Assembly (NCBI GenBank): GCA_035629175.1
Contig: DASPIL010000042.1
Span: forward strand, 1 to 43,325
Direction: 5' to 3'
Origin: Verrucomicrobiia bacterium
Lineage (GTDB): Bacteria > Verrucomicrobiota > Verrucomicrobiia > Limisphaerales > DASXHY01
Length of the DNA: 43,325 nt
Below, piece after piece: positions 34,616 to 42,221 of the stretch. A model generated the notes under the pieces. That model made no database searches. It was not told the DNA's origin and saw only the letters and a list, made by a program, of their open reading frames with translations. The first letter of the stretch is position 1. Every line of letters begins with the position of its first letter. The position numbers and the translations under genes were made by a program.

Positions 34616-36364
34616 ATGCACTGGGTCGCTCCATCTGAGAAAAGCATCCACACGGAGACCTTGGAAAAACGCCTCTGGGATTCCGCCGACCAGTTTCGCG
34701 CCAATTCCGGCCTCAAGGCCCAGGAATACTCCGGCCCGATCCTCGGCATCATCTTCCTACGATTCGCGGAAGTCCGCTTTGCACTGCAACGCGCCAAGCT
34801 GGAGAAAGCCTCTGCCTCGTCCAGGCGCGGCTCGCGCGTGGATGAACCCGCCGCCTATCACGCCGAGGGCATCCTCTACCTCGCGCCCAACGCCCGGTTC
34901 GATTTCCTCCTGAATCTGCCCGAAGCAAAGGACATTGGCGCGAAGGTGAACGACGCCATGCGGGACATCGAGAAGCACAACCCGCAGCTCGCCGGCGTCC
35001 TGCCCAAGACCTACAACCTCTTCACCAGCACCCTCCTCAAGGAGCTGCTCAAGAAAGTCTCCGAGATTCCCGCCACCGTGGACTACGACGCCTTCGGGCG
35101 CATCTACGAATACTTCCTCGGCGAGTTCGCCCGCACCGAAGGCCAGAAAGGCGGCGAGTTCTACACTCCCTCCTGCATCGTCCGCCTCCTCACCGAAATC
35201 ATCGAGCCCTACCGCGGGCGCATCCTCGATCCCGCGTGCGGCTCGGGCGGCATGTTCGTCTCCTCCGCGCGATTCGTGGCGGAACATAAAAAGAATCCCA
35301 GCGCGGAACTCTCCATCCACGGCGTCGAGAAGACCGACGAAACCGGACGCCTCTGCCGCCTGAACCTCGCCGTGCATGGCCTCGAAGGCGACATCCGCCA
35401 CGGCGGCCAGGTGAACAGCTATTACGACGATCCGCACAAGGCAACGGGCCAGTTTGATTTCGTCCTCGCCAATCCACCGTTCAATGTGAACGCAGTGGAC
35501 AAGGAACGGTTGAAAGACTCCGTCGGGCCCGGCCGCCGCTTCCCGTTCGGCCTGCCGCGCACCGACAACGCTAATTACCTCTGGATTCAACTCTTCCACT
35601 CCGCGCTAAAGAATGGGGATGCCCGAACTTCGGGCGGCAGGGCCGGATTCGTCATGGCCAACTCCGCCTCCGACGCCCGCGCCTCCGAACAGGAAATCCG
35701 GCAGAAACTCATCGAAAGCCGCGCGCTGGACGTGATGGTCGCCGTCGGCCCGAATATGTTTTATACGGTGACGCTCCCTTGCACGTTATGGTTTTTGGAT
35801 AAGTCGAAAGCGACACCCTCTCCCACTGGGAGAGGGAGGAGCGGAGCGGAGGGTGAGGGAAAACAGAACCGAGCGGATACAGTTCTGTTTATAGATGCCC
35901 GCCACATTTACCGGCAGGTGGACCGCGCACACCGCGACTGGACGTCCGCGCAGATTGGGTTCCTCGCCAATATTGTGCGGCTTTACCGGGGCGAGCCGCC
36001 GGATTACACGCTGGGTGGAGCTGAGGCCAAGGCCAAGGTCGAGGAGCTGTTTGCCGCACAACCCTCAACCCGGCCTGGCGGCCACCCTTCTCCCAGTGGG
36101 AGAAGGGCCGGGGATGAGGGTATCGCCCGGTATCGCGACATCCCGGGTTTATGCAAAGCCGCGACCCTGAAAGAAATTGAGACTGAGGGATGGAGTCTGA
36201 ATCCAGGGCGATATGTGGGCGTCGCGCCGGGCGAAGCCGTGAGCGACGGGGACTTCAAGGAACAACTCGAAACCCTGAACGAGGAACTAGAAACGTTGAA
36301 CGCCCAAGCCCGCGAGTTGGAAACCACAATTGCGAAGAACGTCGCGGAAATCCTGGAAGCATGA
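34616..36364 (+). CDS. hsdM: Type I restriction-modification DNA methyltransferase (M subunit)
   Basis: A 582-residue N6-adenine methyltransferase. The N-terminal helical domain (about 14-160, [20 protein letters not shown]) is that of HsdM. The catalytic domain has [15 protein letters not shown] motif [11 protein letters not shown] (from residue 205) and catalytic motif IV ANPPFN (from residue 285). The C-terminus is a coiled tail ([18 protein letters not shown]) that contacts HsdS. Two insertions disturb the otherwise conserved C-terminal part: residues about 399-417 and about 481-502, both encoded by GC-rich palindromic repeats and rich in Pro, Ser, Gly and Arg. Both keep the frame, so the protein may still fold. 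The stop overlaps the next start (ATGA). It methylates host DNA as M2S and joins HsdR for cleavage. Confidence 0.93.
   Translation: MHWVAPSEKSIHTETLEKRLWDSADQFRANSGLKAQEYSGPILGIIFLRFAEVRFALQRAKLEKASASSRRGSRVDEPAAYHAEGILYLAPNARFDFLLNLPEAKDIGAKVNDAMRDIEKHNPQLAGVLPKTYNLFTSTLLKELLKKVSEIPATVDYDAFGRIYEYFLGEFARTEGQKGGEFYTPSCIVRLLTEIIEPYRGRILDPACGSGGMFVSSARFVAEHKKNPSAELSIHGVEKTDETGRLCRLNLAVHGLEGDIRHGGQVNSYYDDPHKATGQFDFVLANPPFNVNAVDKERLKDSVGPGRRFPFGLPRTDNANYLWIQLFHSALKNGDARTSGGRAGFVMANSASDARASEQEIRQKLIESRALDVMVAVGPNMFYTVTLPCTLWFLDKSKATPSPTGRGRSGAEGEGKQNRADTVLFIDARHIYRQVDRAHRDWTSAQIGFLANIVRLYRGEPPDYTLGGAEAKAKVEELFAAQPSTRPGGHPSPSGRRAGDEGIARYRDIPGLCKAATLKEIETEGWSLNPGRYVGVAPGEAVSDGDFKEQLETLNEELETLNAQARELETTIAKNVAEILEA
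35621..35635. repeat. Short palindrome inside hsdM
   Basis: GCCCGAACTTCGGGC (arms of seven, one central base) encodes part of the segment [11 protein letters not shown], a flexible loop between the catalytic motif and AGFVMANS. It may be a small inserted hairpin, as similar loops in HsdM proteins are usually shorter, or simply a chance palindrome. Confidence 0.35.
35816..35862. repeat. Palindromic repeat inserted in frame in hsdM, copy 1
   Basis: The stretch contains CCCTCTCCC and GGGAGAGGG around the loop ACT, then GGAGCGGAGCGGAGGGTGAGGG, whose end pairs back toward the start. It encodes [17 protein letters not shown], a low-complexity segment placed between LWFLDKSK and the conserved [10 protein letters not shown] of HsdM. 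It has the look of a mobile intergenic palindrome that has landed inside a gene without breaking it. Confidence 0.7.
36061..36121. repeat. Palindromic repeat inserted in frame in hsdM, copy 2
   Basis: CCCTTCTCCC and GGGAGAAGGG surround AGT, flanked by CCCTCAACCCGG on the left and CCGGGGATGAGGG on the right, which also pair. It encodes [20 protein letters not shown], inserted between EELFAAQ and [11 protein letters not shown]. It is the same family as copy 1 and the copy in hsdR. Confidence 0.7.
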
Positions 36365-36771
36365 GCGACGCATCCCAATCACAACTGATTCTCTACCAAA
36401 CGGCCGATGGTCAGACCCGCATCCAATGCCGGTTTGAGAATCAGAATGTGTGGCTGACGCAGGCGCTGATGGCGGAGTTGTTCCAGACTACCGTTCCGAA
36501 CATCAACCTCCACATCAAGAACATCCTCGACGAGGGCGAATTGACCGAGGGGGCAACTATTAAGGATTACTTAATAGTCCGGTTGAAAGGCGGGCGGCAA
36601 GTGCGACGCCCAAGGCCAAGCGGACATCATGAATCTGCTCGAAGCCGAAGTGAAGAAACTCCCGAAGCGGAAAAAGGGAGGGAAGAAATGAAACTCGAAA
36701 CCTTGAACGCCCAGGCCCGCGACCTCGAACAAACCATTGCCCGCAACGTGGCGGAGATTCTGGAGGGGTGA
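36361..36771 (+). pseudogene. RhuM-like protein, truncated and fused to a second HsdM tail
   Basis: The first about 75 codons (SQLILYQTADGQTRIQCRFE, NVWLTQALMAELFQTTVPNI, GATIKDYLIVR) match the N-terminal helix-turn-helix-like part of RhuM/virulence-family proteins often found inside type I restriction operons. After GGRQV the match ends, where a full protein would go on for about 250 residues. The frame then runs through unrelated residues and ends in [26 protein letters not shown], a diverged copy of the HsdM C-terminus just upstream. In the other frame the same stretch reads ADIMNLLEAEVKKLPKRKKGGKK and stops at an ATGA junction (36688). So most of the RhuM gene was deleted and an HsdM-type 3' end was joined on. 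The start overlaps the hsdM stop by four bases. Confidence 0.7.
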
Positions 36772-36773
36772 CG

Positions 36774-38036
36774 ATGGACTGCGTTCTCAAAGACCTCATC
36801 GCGGTTTCAAAGGACGGAGAGTGGGGCAAGGGCGAGCCGTTCGATGAATCCGTTGAGATGCTCGCGATTCGCGGGACGGACTTTGAAGACGTGCGCTTTG
36901 GAAACACGGCGACAACGCCGCGCCGACATATTCCGCAGCACATTGCCGAACGGAAAAGGCTTCAGCCTTGGGATGTCGTCATCGAAGCTGCCGGCGGAAC
37001 GAAGAATCAGATTACTGGCCGAACTGTTCTCCTTCGCCCGCAGTTGTTTTCCCGCTCAGAATTCCCACTGACATGCGCGAGCTTCAGCCGGTTCATCCGG
37101 TTCAACACCGAGCTTTGCGAGCCGGAGTTCATGTTCTGGTATCTCCAGCACCTTTACGCATCCGGCTCGATGCACGCCTATCACACACAGCACACCGGCG
37201 TTGCTCGCTTCCAGTGGACAACATTTTCAGAGCGTGAGCCGCTTTCCCTCCCCCCGCTGCCGGTGCAACGGCGGATTGCGGGCATCCTGTCGGCCTACGA
37301 CGAGCTGATGGAGAACAGTCAGCGGCGCATCCGGATTTTGGAGGTGATGGCCCGCGCCCTCTACCGCGAGTGGTTCGTCCACTTCCGCTTCCCTGGCCAC
37401 GAAAAGCACCCGCGCGTGGCCTCCCCCCTCGGCGACATCCCCCAAGGCTGGGAGTGGCGTGAGCTGAATGAACTTGGTTTTCTCGGGCGAGGCAAATCGC
37501 GGCACCGGCCGCGAAATGAGGCTTCACTCTACGGTGGACCTTACCCGTTCTTCCAAACCGGGGACATCAAGGAAGCTCGAATCTTCCTCCGAAGCCACAC
37601 CCAGACTTACGGCGAGGCAGGTCTTGCCCAAAGCAAGCTTTGGCAACCCGGCACGCTTTGCATAACCATAGCGGCCAACATCGGTGAGACTGCGATTCTG
37701 GCCAAGACGGGCTGCATTCCTGACAGCGTCGTCGGCTTCGTACCGGACCTTGAGAAGTCCGATGCGTTCTACGTGAAGATGTATCTGGAGTCGATTAAGC
37801 AGCAAATGCAGAACGTCTCGCGCGGCACGACTCAGGACAACCTGAGTGTAGAGAAGCTGCTCGGCTTTCGGGTGCTGACGCCGCCGCCGTCCATCATCCG
37901 CGCGTTTCGCGAGAAAGTCTTGCCGATGCTGGACTTTCTGAACGTGCTCCTGCAAAAGGAAGAAAACCTCCGCCGAACGCGCGACCTGCTGCTGCCGCGC
38001 CTGCTGTCGGGGCAGGTGGAACTCGAAACCAGTTGA
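36774..38036 (+). CDS. hsdS: Type I restriction-modification specificity subunit (S)
   Basis: A 420-residue specificity subunit with two target-recognition domains. TRD1 (about 1-155) ends in FSEREPLSLPPLPVQRRIAG, and the central conserved helix ILSAYDELMENSQRRIRILE follows. TRD2 (about 210-365) opens at GDIPQGWEWRELNEL, contains a GDI motif and ends at LLGFRVLTPPPSIIRAF, with the distal helix LQKEENLRRTRDLLLPRLLSG. The two helices space the half-sites and bind HsdM. ATG 36774 has GGAGGGG eight bases before it; GTG 36768 is the other option and overlaps the preceding stop. The recognition sequence cannot be predicted by eye. Ends three bases before the ATPase gene. Confidence 0.92.
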   Translation: MDCVLKDLIAVSKDGEWGKGEPFDESVEMLAIRGTDFEDVRFGNTATTPRRHIPQHIAERKRLQPWDVVIEAAGGTKNQITGRTVLLRPQLFSRSEFPLTCASFSRFIRFNTELCEPEFMFWYLQHLYASGSMHAYHTQHTGVARFQWTTFSEREPLSLPPLPVQRRIAGILSAYDELMENSQRRIRILEVMARALYREWFVHFRFPGHEKHPRVASPLGDIPQGWEWRELNELGFLGRGKSRHRPRNEASLYGGPYPFFQTGDIKEARIFLRSHTQTYGEAGLAQSKLWQPGTLCITIAANIGETAILAKTGCIPDSVVGFVPDLEKSDAFYVKMYLESIKQQMQNVSRGTTQDNLSVEKLLGFRVLTPPPSIIRAFREKVLPMLDFLNVLLQKEENLRRTRDLLLPRLLSGQVELETS

Positions 38037-38039
38037 ACC

Positions 38040-40577
38040 ATGCCCAAGCACCCAGATGCAGTTGGCTATGTGAACGACCTCGCCAAGGAGGTAAACGAAC
38101 AATGGTTCAGAATGGTCTGCGACCTCGCGGCTGTGAGTGGTGTTTCAGCACTCGACCAACAGATGATCGACACGCTTTTCGCTCTCTATACGGTCAAGGC
38201 GAGCTACATCGGCATCAAGCCCGCCGCAGCCGTTGCTGCTGCCGCAGTCGCCGCAGTTCCAGCAGACTCCCTTGAGCAACTCGCAGGATTCACAAACTTC
38301 AAACTCCTCGGCGATGCGCTCGACGTTAGTTTAAAGAAGCGCGTCACTTTAATCTTTGGCGCGAACGGCAGCGGCAAATCCAGCCTGTGCGAATCCTTGA
38401 AAGTTCTCGCAACACCGGGGGTGCCAAGCCGACCGCTTGAAAACGTCCGTGTGGCTGGCGCGGTCACACCGACATTCCGCTTCAAGTTCAAGAGCGACGC
38501 CATCCCGCAGACTTGGACACCTGCCGCGGGGTATGGACCGCGACGAGCGACGGTTAAATACTTCGACACGGCGATTGCGCTCCAGAACGTGACCAACGCG
38601 GTCGAGCCCGGACGTGTGATAATTGTCGCACCGTTCAAGCTGCATATTTTCGAGTGGGCCAAAGCGTTGACGACCAAGTTCCGCGAGGCACTGCAACGGT
38701 CACAACTCGACAACGCAGCGAAGCTCACTCAGGCGTTGCAAGCGATTCGGACCGACTTCGTAAAGTTCAAGGCTCGCCCCTTGGCGCTCATTGATGACAA
38801 GACCGTTTCCACGCTCGCGGCACAAATCAAACTTGGCGAGGAGTTCAACGACCAAGAATTATTGCGCGAGAAACGAGCTGCCGCCGCCGAGTTGGAGAAG
38901 GCAACATCCGAAGAAGGATTGAAGCTTCTTCGCGCGGAGCACCGTGAGCTGGAAACCTTGCTGACGGCGTTGGACTCCCTGCTGACCTCCGCGGCGGCAC
39001 TTTGGGGACTAGACCCGGCGAACAAGGCGAAGACCCTCGCGAACAAGCAGGCCGCTCAGGAGGTGCTTGCGAAGGCACTCATCCCGGAAGGCAGCACGCT
39101 CGATAGCCTGCTGACTTTGCTTCGCGCTGCGTCTCCAATGTGCAAGATGGACGAGGCAACGGACCATGCGTGTCCGCTTTGCAAACGCGGTCTGGGTGCT
39201 TCCGAAGTTGAGTTGTTCAAGCAGTATCATGGATTGCTCGTTGGCGAACTTGAGAAAGACATCTCTGCCATCAAGGTCGACCTCATCAAGGCTCGCGACC
39301 TCTCAGCCGCAGTCGGACAGATTGACCGGAAAGCGTGGGACAAATGCAAAACCATAGCCGATGAGATTCTCACGGCGGCCAAGACCGGAGCGGAGTTGAT
39401 CGTGGCGAGTTGCGACATCTCAAAAGAACCGACCGCAGACGCCAAAGCTGCGTTGGAGTCGCTCAAGACTTCGGCGGTTACGTGGGCGGCGCAGATGGAA
39501 TCGAAGAAGACCGCCATTGACGCCGCTGCAAAGGGACGGGAGGAACTGGTGAAGCAGTTGGCAAAACTGCGCATTGAGCTTGAACCGTTGGAGTATGCCC
39601 AGGCCATTGCTGATGCGATGGAGAAGTTGCGCGAAACCCAGCGCATGGTGAACAGCGCGCAGTTCTGGAAAGAAAAGCTCCCGGCATTTACGCAAGTGCT
39701 GAAACGGATAACCGAGACAGCGAAGGACGCTCACGAGGATTTGGTGGTCACGGACTTTGAGGCGCGGTTGGACGCGGAATACCGGGCACTCGCGGAAAAG
39801 GGCATGGCAGCATTCGGCGTGAAGCTCGCGAGGAAAGGCGCGGACGCTTCCGTGACGGTGTTGCCACAGGTCGGCGGCAAGGGAATTGACGGCGTGTTGA
39901 GCGAGGGTGAGCAGCGGCTTCATGCGCTGGCGTTGTTCTTTGCCGAACTTGAAACCTGTCCGCAATCGGTCTTGGTGTTCGATGACCCGATCTCCAGCTT
40001 TGACTACAACTACATCGCGAACTACTGCGCCAGGCTCAGGGATTTCACGGTGAAGCATCCAGCGAGGCAGATTGTCGTTCTCACGCACAACTGGGAGTTC
40101 TTTGTCCAACTCCAAGCGACGATGAACCAAGCCGGCCTCGACGGTCACCTTTCAGTGCATGTTCTGGAGAACTGCACAGTCGTCGCCGACTACAGCGAGA
40201 AGATTGATGAACTGAAGAACGACATCAGCACGGTCTTGGCAACGGCGGGAGAGCCAAGCAAGCCCAAGAAAGAGGAGCTTGCCGGGAAGATGCGGCGGCT
40301 GATTGAGGCCGTTGTGAACACACACGTCTTCAACCACCAGCGGCATCAATACAAACAGAAGAGCCAAGCAATCACTGCCTTCCAGAGTTTCACAAAAGTC
40401 GTGCCATTACTCCCAGCCGAGGCCACCACCCTGCGTGACCTCTACGCGAAATTGAGCATCACGGAGCACGATGACCCACGGAACGCTTACGTGAACACCG
40501 ACAAGGCGATGTTCCAGACTCGCTACAACCAGATTCTCGGCATCGAAGCCGCAATCATTGGCCGCATTCCACCGTAA
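38040..40577 (+). CDS. AAA_13-type ATPase, PrrC/RloC-like, with Cys hook
   Basis: An 845-residue SMC/ABC-type ATPase. Walker A is GANGSGKSS (from residue 107), the ABC signature LSEGEQRLHALALFFAEL (from 620), Walker B SVLVFDDPISSFD (about 643-655) and the His switch VVLTHNWEFF (His683). Between them lies about 350 residues of Ala/Glu/Lys-rich coiled coil with a CPLC pair (Cys378, Cys381), placed like the zinc hook of RloC and Rad50. This architecture and the type I restriction context match the anticodon nucleases PrrC and RloC. The C-terminal domain has R752/R753 and E756 in KMRRLIEAVVNTHVF with several His nearby, compatible with but not proving the Arg-x3-Glu...His nuclease triad. A long Ala-rich stretch (59-73) is odd. 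The next gene encodes a double-HEPN protein. Confidence 0.82.
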   Translation: MPKHPDAVGYVNDLAKEVNEQWFRMVCDLAAVSGVSALDQQMIDTLFALYTVKASYIGIKPAAAVAAAAVAAVPADSLEQLAGFTNFKLLGDALDVSLKKRVTLIFGANGSGKSSLCESLKVLATPGVPSRPLENVRVAGAVTPTFRFKFKSDAIPQTWTPAAGYGPRRATVKYFDTAIALQNVTNAVEPGRVIIVAPFKLHIFEWAKALTTKFREALQRSQLDNAAKLTQALQAIRTDFVKFKARPLALIDDKTVSTLAAQIKLGEEFNDQELLREKRAAAAELEKATSEEGLKLLRAEHRELETLLTALDSLLTSAAALWGLDPANKAKTLANKQAAQEVLAKALIPEGSTLDSLLTLLRAASPMCKMDEATDHACPLCKRGLGASEVELFKQYHGLLVGELEKDISAIKVDLIKARDLSAAVGQIDRKAWDKCKTIADEILTAAKTGAELIVASCDISKEPTADAKAALESLKTSAVTWAAQMESKKTAIDAAAKGREELVKQLAKLRIELEPLEYAQAIADAMEKLRETQRMVNSAQFWKEKLPAFTQVLKRITETAKDAHEDLVVTDFEARLDAEYRALAEKGMAAFGVKLARKGADASVTVLPQVGGKGIDGVLSEGEQRLHALALFFAELETCPQSVLVFDDPISSFDYNYIANYCARLRDFTVKHPARQIVVLTHNWEFFVQLQATMNQAGLDGHLSVHVLENCTVVADYSEKIDELKNDISTVLATAGEPSKPKKEELAGKMRRLIEAVVNTHVFNHQRHQYKQKSQAITAFQSFTKVVPLLPAEATTLRDLYAKLSITEHDDPRNAYVNTDKAMFQTRYNQILGIEAAIIGRIPP

Positions 40578-40597
40578 TCCATGCCTCAGCTACACAA

Positions 40598-41410
40598 ATG
40601 AGCAATAACCAGAAACTAAAACCTTGGGCGGCCGGTCCATTCGAGTTGATTCGGCATGGTGATGGACACCTCAAAGGTGGGACGGATTTCGACAAACGGA
40701 TGGCTCTTGTCAGCTTCGACAACGCAGTCGAGGTGTCCATCACGACGCACCTTCAGCTTCACCCGTCACAGAGGGGCGGCAAGACTTACGAGGGGAAGAA
40801 AGTTCAACATTGGCTTTCCAATTTTCACGCGAAGCTGGAGTTCCTCGAAGAGTTCTTGGTAGAGCGGAAGATTCCGATCGAAGTCTCGATTGATGAGATT
40901 GTGTGGTATCACCAGCTACGCAACGAGCTTTATCATTCTGGAAATGGGATGACACCGGAGGTGCATTGCCTCGTCGAGGCACAACATGCCGCTGTTTGGG
41001 TTTTCTCCGTCCTCTTCGGCGTTGACCCGAAGGGATTGCTTCAGGAAGCAAAGCCAGTCGAGACTCCGCGCAGAATCATTGATGCCAGTCAACTGACAGG
41101 GAAATCGCTGTTCCTTGAGATATTCATTGACCTTGAAAGAGCGATTCTCGGGACTTTGCGCGGCGCGGGTGTCTTGCCGGACCAGGCACACCACGTTCCT
41201 GCTCGGAAAGGATGGATGGACCTAAAAAAATTGTATCCAGACCTTCCACACCAGTTTGATGAACTCGTAGCCAAGGCGACGCAGGTCAGGAATGCATTGG
41301 TGCATGGCGCGCCGGTTGAATTGACCGAGCATGAGCTTCTTGGACTCGCAGACAAGGTGGAACAAGTCACTACGACAGTTCGCGAAAAGATGGCCCGGCA
41401 AAAACGCTGA
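40598..41410 (+). CDS. Double-HEPN-motif protein, candidate RNase effector
   Basis: A 270-residue soluble protein that I do not recognise as a named family. Two segments have the HEPN ribonuclease motif Arg-Asn-x3-His: QLRNELYHSG (R108, H113) and QVRNALVHGAP (R231, H236). Each lies in a helical region of about 100-120 residues, so the protein looks like two HEPN domains in tandem (about 30-140 and 165-265). HEPN RNases are effectors in toxin-antitoxin, abortive-infection, type III CRISPR and anticodon-nuclease systems. It starts 20 bases after the RloC-like ATPase gene and is followed by hsdR, so it is within the restriction operon. It could be a toxin, a partner of the ATPase, or a non-catalytic binder. 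No antitoxin gene is adjacent. Confidence 0.7.
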   Translation: MSNNQKLKPWAAGPFELIRHGDGHLKGGTDFDKRMALVSFDNAVEVSITTHLQLHPSQRGGKTYEGKKVQHWLSNFHAKLEFLEEFLVERKIPIEVSIDEIVWYHQLRNELYHSGNGMTPEVHCLVEAQHAAVWVFSVLFGVDPKGLLQEAKPVETPRRIIDASQLTGKSLFLEIFIDLERAILGTLRGAGVLPDQAHHVPARKGWMDLKKLYPDLPHQFDELVAKATQVRNALVHGAPVELTEHELLGLADKVEQVTTTVREKMARQKR

Positions 41411-41419
41411 CTCCCAAAA

Positions 41420-41496
41420 TTTCTCCCATGCCCCACGCCTACACCGAAGACCAGCTTGTCGAGCAGCCGCCGGAAGGGGAAAGGCTTAAGGCTTAA
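41420..41496 (+). pseudogene. hsdR: Truncated duplicate of the hsdR 5' end
   Basis: ATG 41428 begins MPHAYTEDQLVEQP, the same first residues as the hsdR gene at 42222, then reads PEGERLKA and stops at 41494-41496. Bases 41420-41468 are identical to 42214-42262 (49 bases). This is the left copy of the duplication that brackets the four-helix-bundle element; it shows that hsdR originally began here, 17 bases after the HEPN gene. Confidence 0.85.
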
Positions 41497-41515
41497 TGCT
41501 GAAGGCTGAAATTGC

Positions 41516-41734
41516 ACGAGGGAAAAACCTCAGGATCTGAAACCGAGAACCAGGGCGTTCGCGCTGCGCATCATCCACATGTATTCCGAGCTGCCGAAGA
41601 ACGACACGGTCGCACAGGTGCTGGGCAAGCAAGTTCTGCGTTCCGGAACATCGGTGGGCGCGAACTATTGCGAGGCGTCTCGTGGGCGGAAGGGAAAGGC
41701 TGAAGGCTTAATGCTGAAGGCCGAAATTGCATGA
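41516..41734 (+). pseudogene. Degenerate copy of the four-helix-bundle gene
   Basis: The frame reads TREKPQDLKPRTRAFALRI, then MYSELPKNDTVAQVLGKQ, matching the intact gene at 41828 but with the start codon changed from ATG to ACG (41516-41518). Bases 41600-41689 match 41912-42001 over 90 bases with one difference. The match ends at EASRGR, where the sequence passes into an inverted-repeat end and stops at 41732-41734. So it is a truncated copy lacking the last about 60 residues. Confidence 0.8.
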
Positions 41735-41827
41735 GGGAATAGCCACACCTTCAGCGTTAAGCCTTTAGCCTTTAGCATTTCTCCAAAAGGGGAAGGCTGA
41801 AGGCGAAATGCGGAAGGCTGAAGTGTT

Positions 41828-42196
41828 ATGAGCGAAAAGCCGCAGGACTTGAAACCTAGGACGAAGGCGTTTGCCCTTAGGATCATTCGCATGTATTCCG
41901 ACCTGGCCAAGAACGACACGGTCGCACAGGTGCTGGGCAAGCAAGTTCTGCGTTCCGGAACATCGGTGGGCGCGAACTATTGCGAGGCGTCTCGCGGGCG
42001 GTCCAAAGCCGAGTTCATTTCCAAGATTGGCGATTGCCTCAAGGAAATCGAAGAAACCGAGTATTGGCTCGAATTGATCGTGGACAGCGGTCGTGTGTCT
42101 GCCGCGAAGATGGCCGATCTGATCGACGAAACCCGCCAACTGGTGGCAATTGTGACGACCATTGATAAACGTTCGAAAGCAAACCTTCAGCATTAA
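41828..42196 (+). CDS. Four-helix-bundle protein (23S rRNA intervening-sequence protein family)
   Basis: A 122-residue all-helical protein. It has the family core: FALRIIRMYSDLAKN, QVLGKQVLRSGTSVGANYCEA, KAEFISKIGDCLKEIEETEYWL and ADLIDETRQLVAIVTTI. These proteins were first seen inside intervening sequences of 23S rRNA genes and are common as stand-alone genes flanked by repeats; their function is unknown, with RNA binding or dimerisation proposed. Here the last codons and the stop lie within the right inverted repeat (42184-42201), so the gene and the element end are one unit. It lies between the HEPN gene and hsdR and is probably a passenger rather than a part of the restriction system. 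Confidence 0.88.
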   Translation: MSEKPQDLKPRTKAFALRIIRMYSDLAKNDTVAQVLGKQVLRSGTSVGANYCEASRGRSKAEFISKIGDCLKEIEETEYWLELIVDSGRVSAAKMADLIDETRQLVAIVTTIDKRSKANLQH

Positions 42197-42221
42197 GCCT
42201 TTAGCCTTTAGCCTTTCTCCC

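Larger units (their letters stand above)
41488..42201 (+). mobile_element. Four-helix-bundle (IVP) element with 18-bp inverted repeats
   Basis: The outer ends are AAGGCTTAATGCTGAAGG (41488-41505) and its exact reverse complement (42184-42201). Inner copies of the same repeats lie at 41703-41720 (direct) and 41748-41765 (inverted, one mismatch). Between them are a degenerate and an intact copy of a four-helix-bundle gene. The whole insertion lies between 49-base direct repeats of the hsdR start (41420-41468 and 42214-42262). The pattern is that of a small mobile unit that has inserted more than once, each time with its own inverted ends. No transposase is encoded. The mechanism is unknown. Confidence 0.65.

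Noticed and set aside
41512-41703. 63-codon frame within the four-helix-bundle element
   Set aside because: It is an out-of-phase reading of the degenerate gene copy, whose proper frame starts with ACG at 41516.
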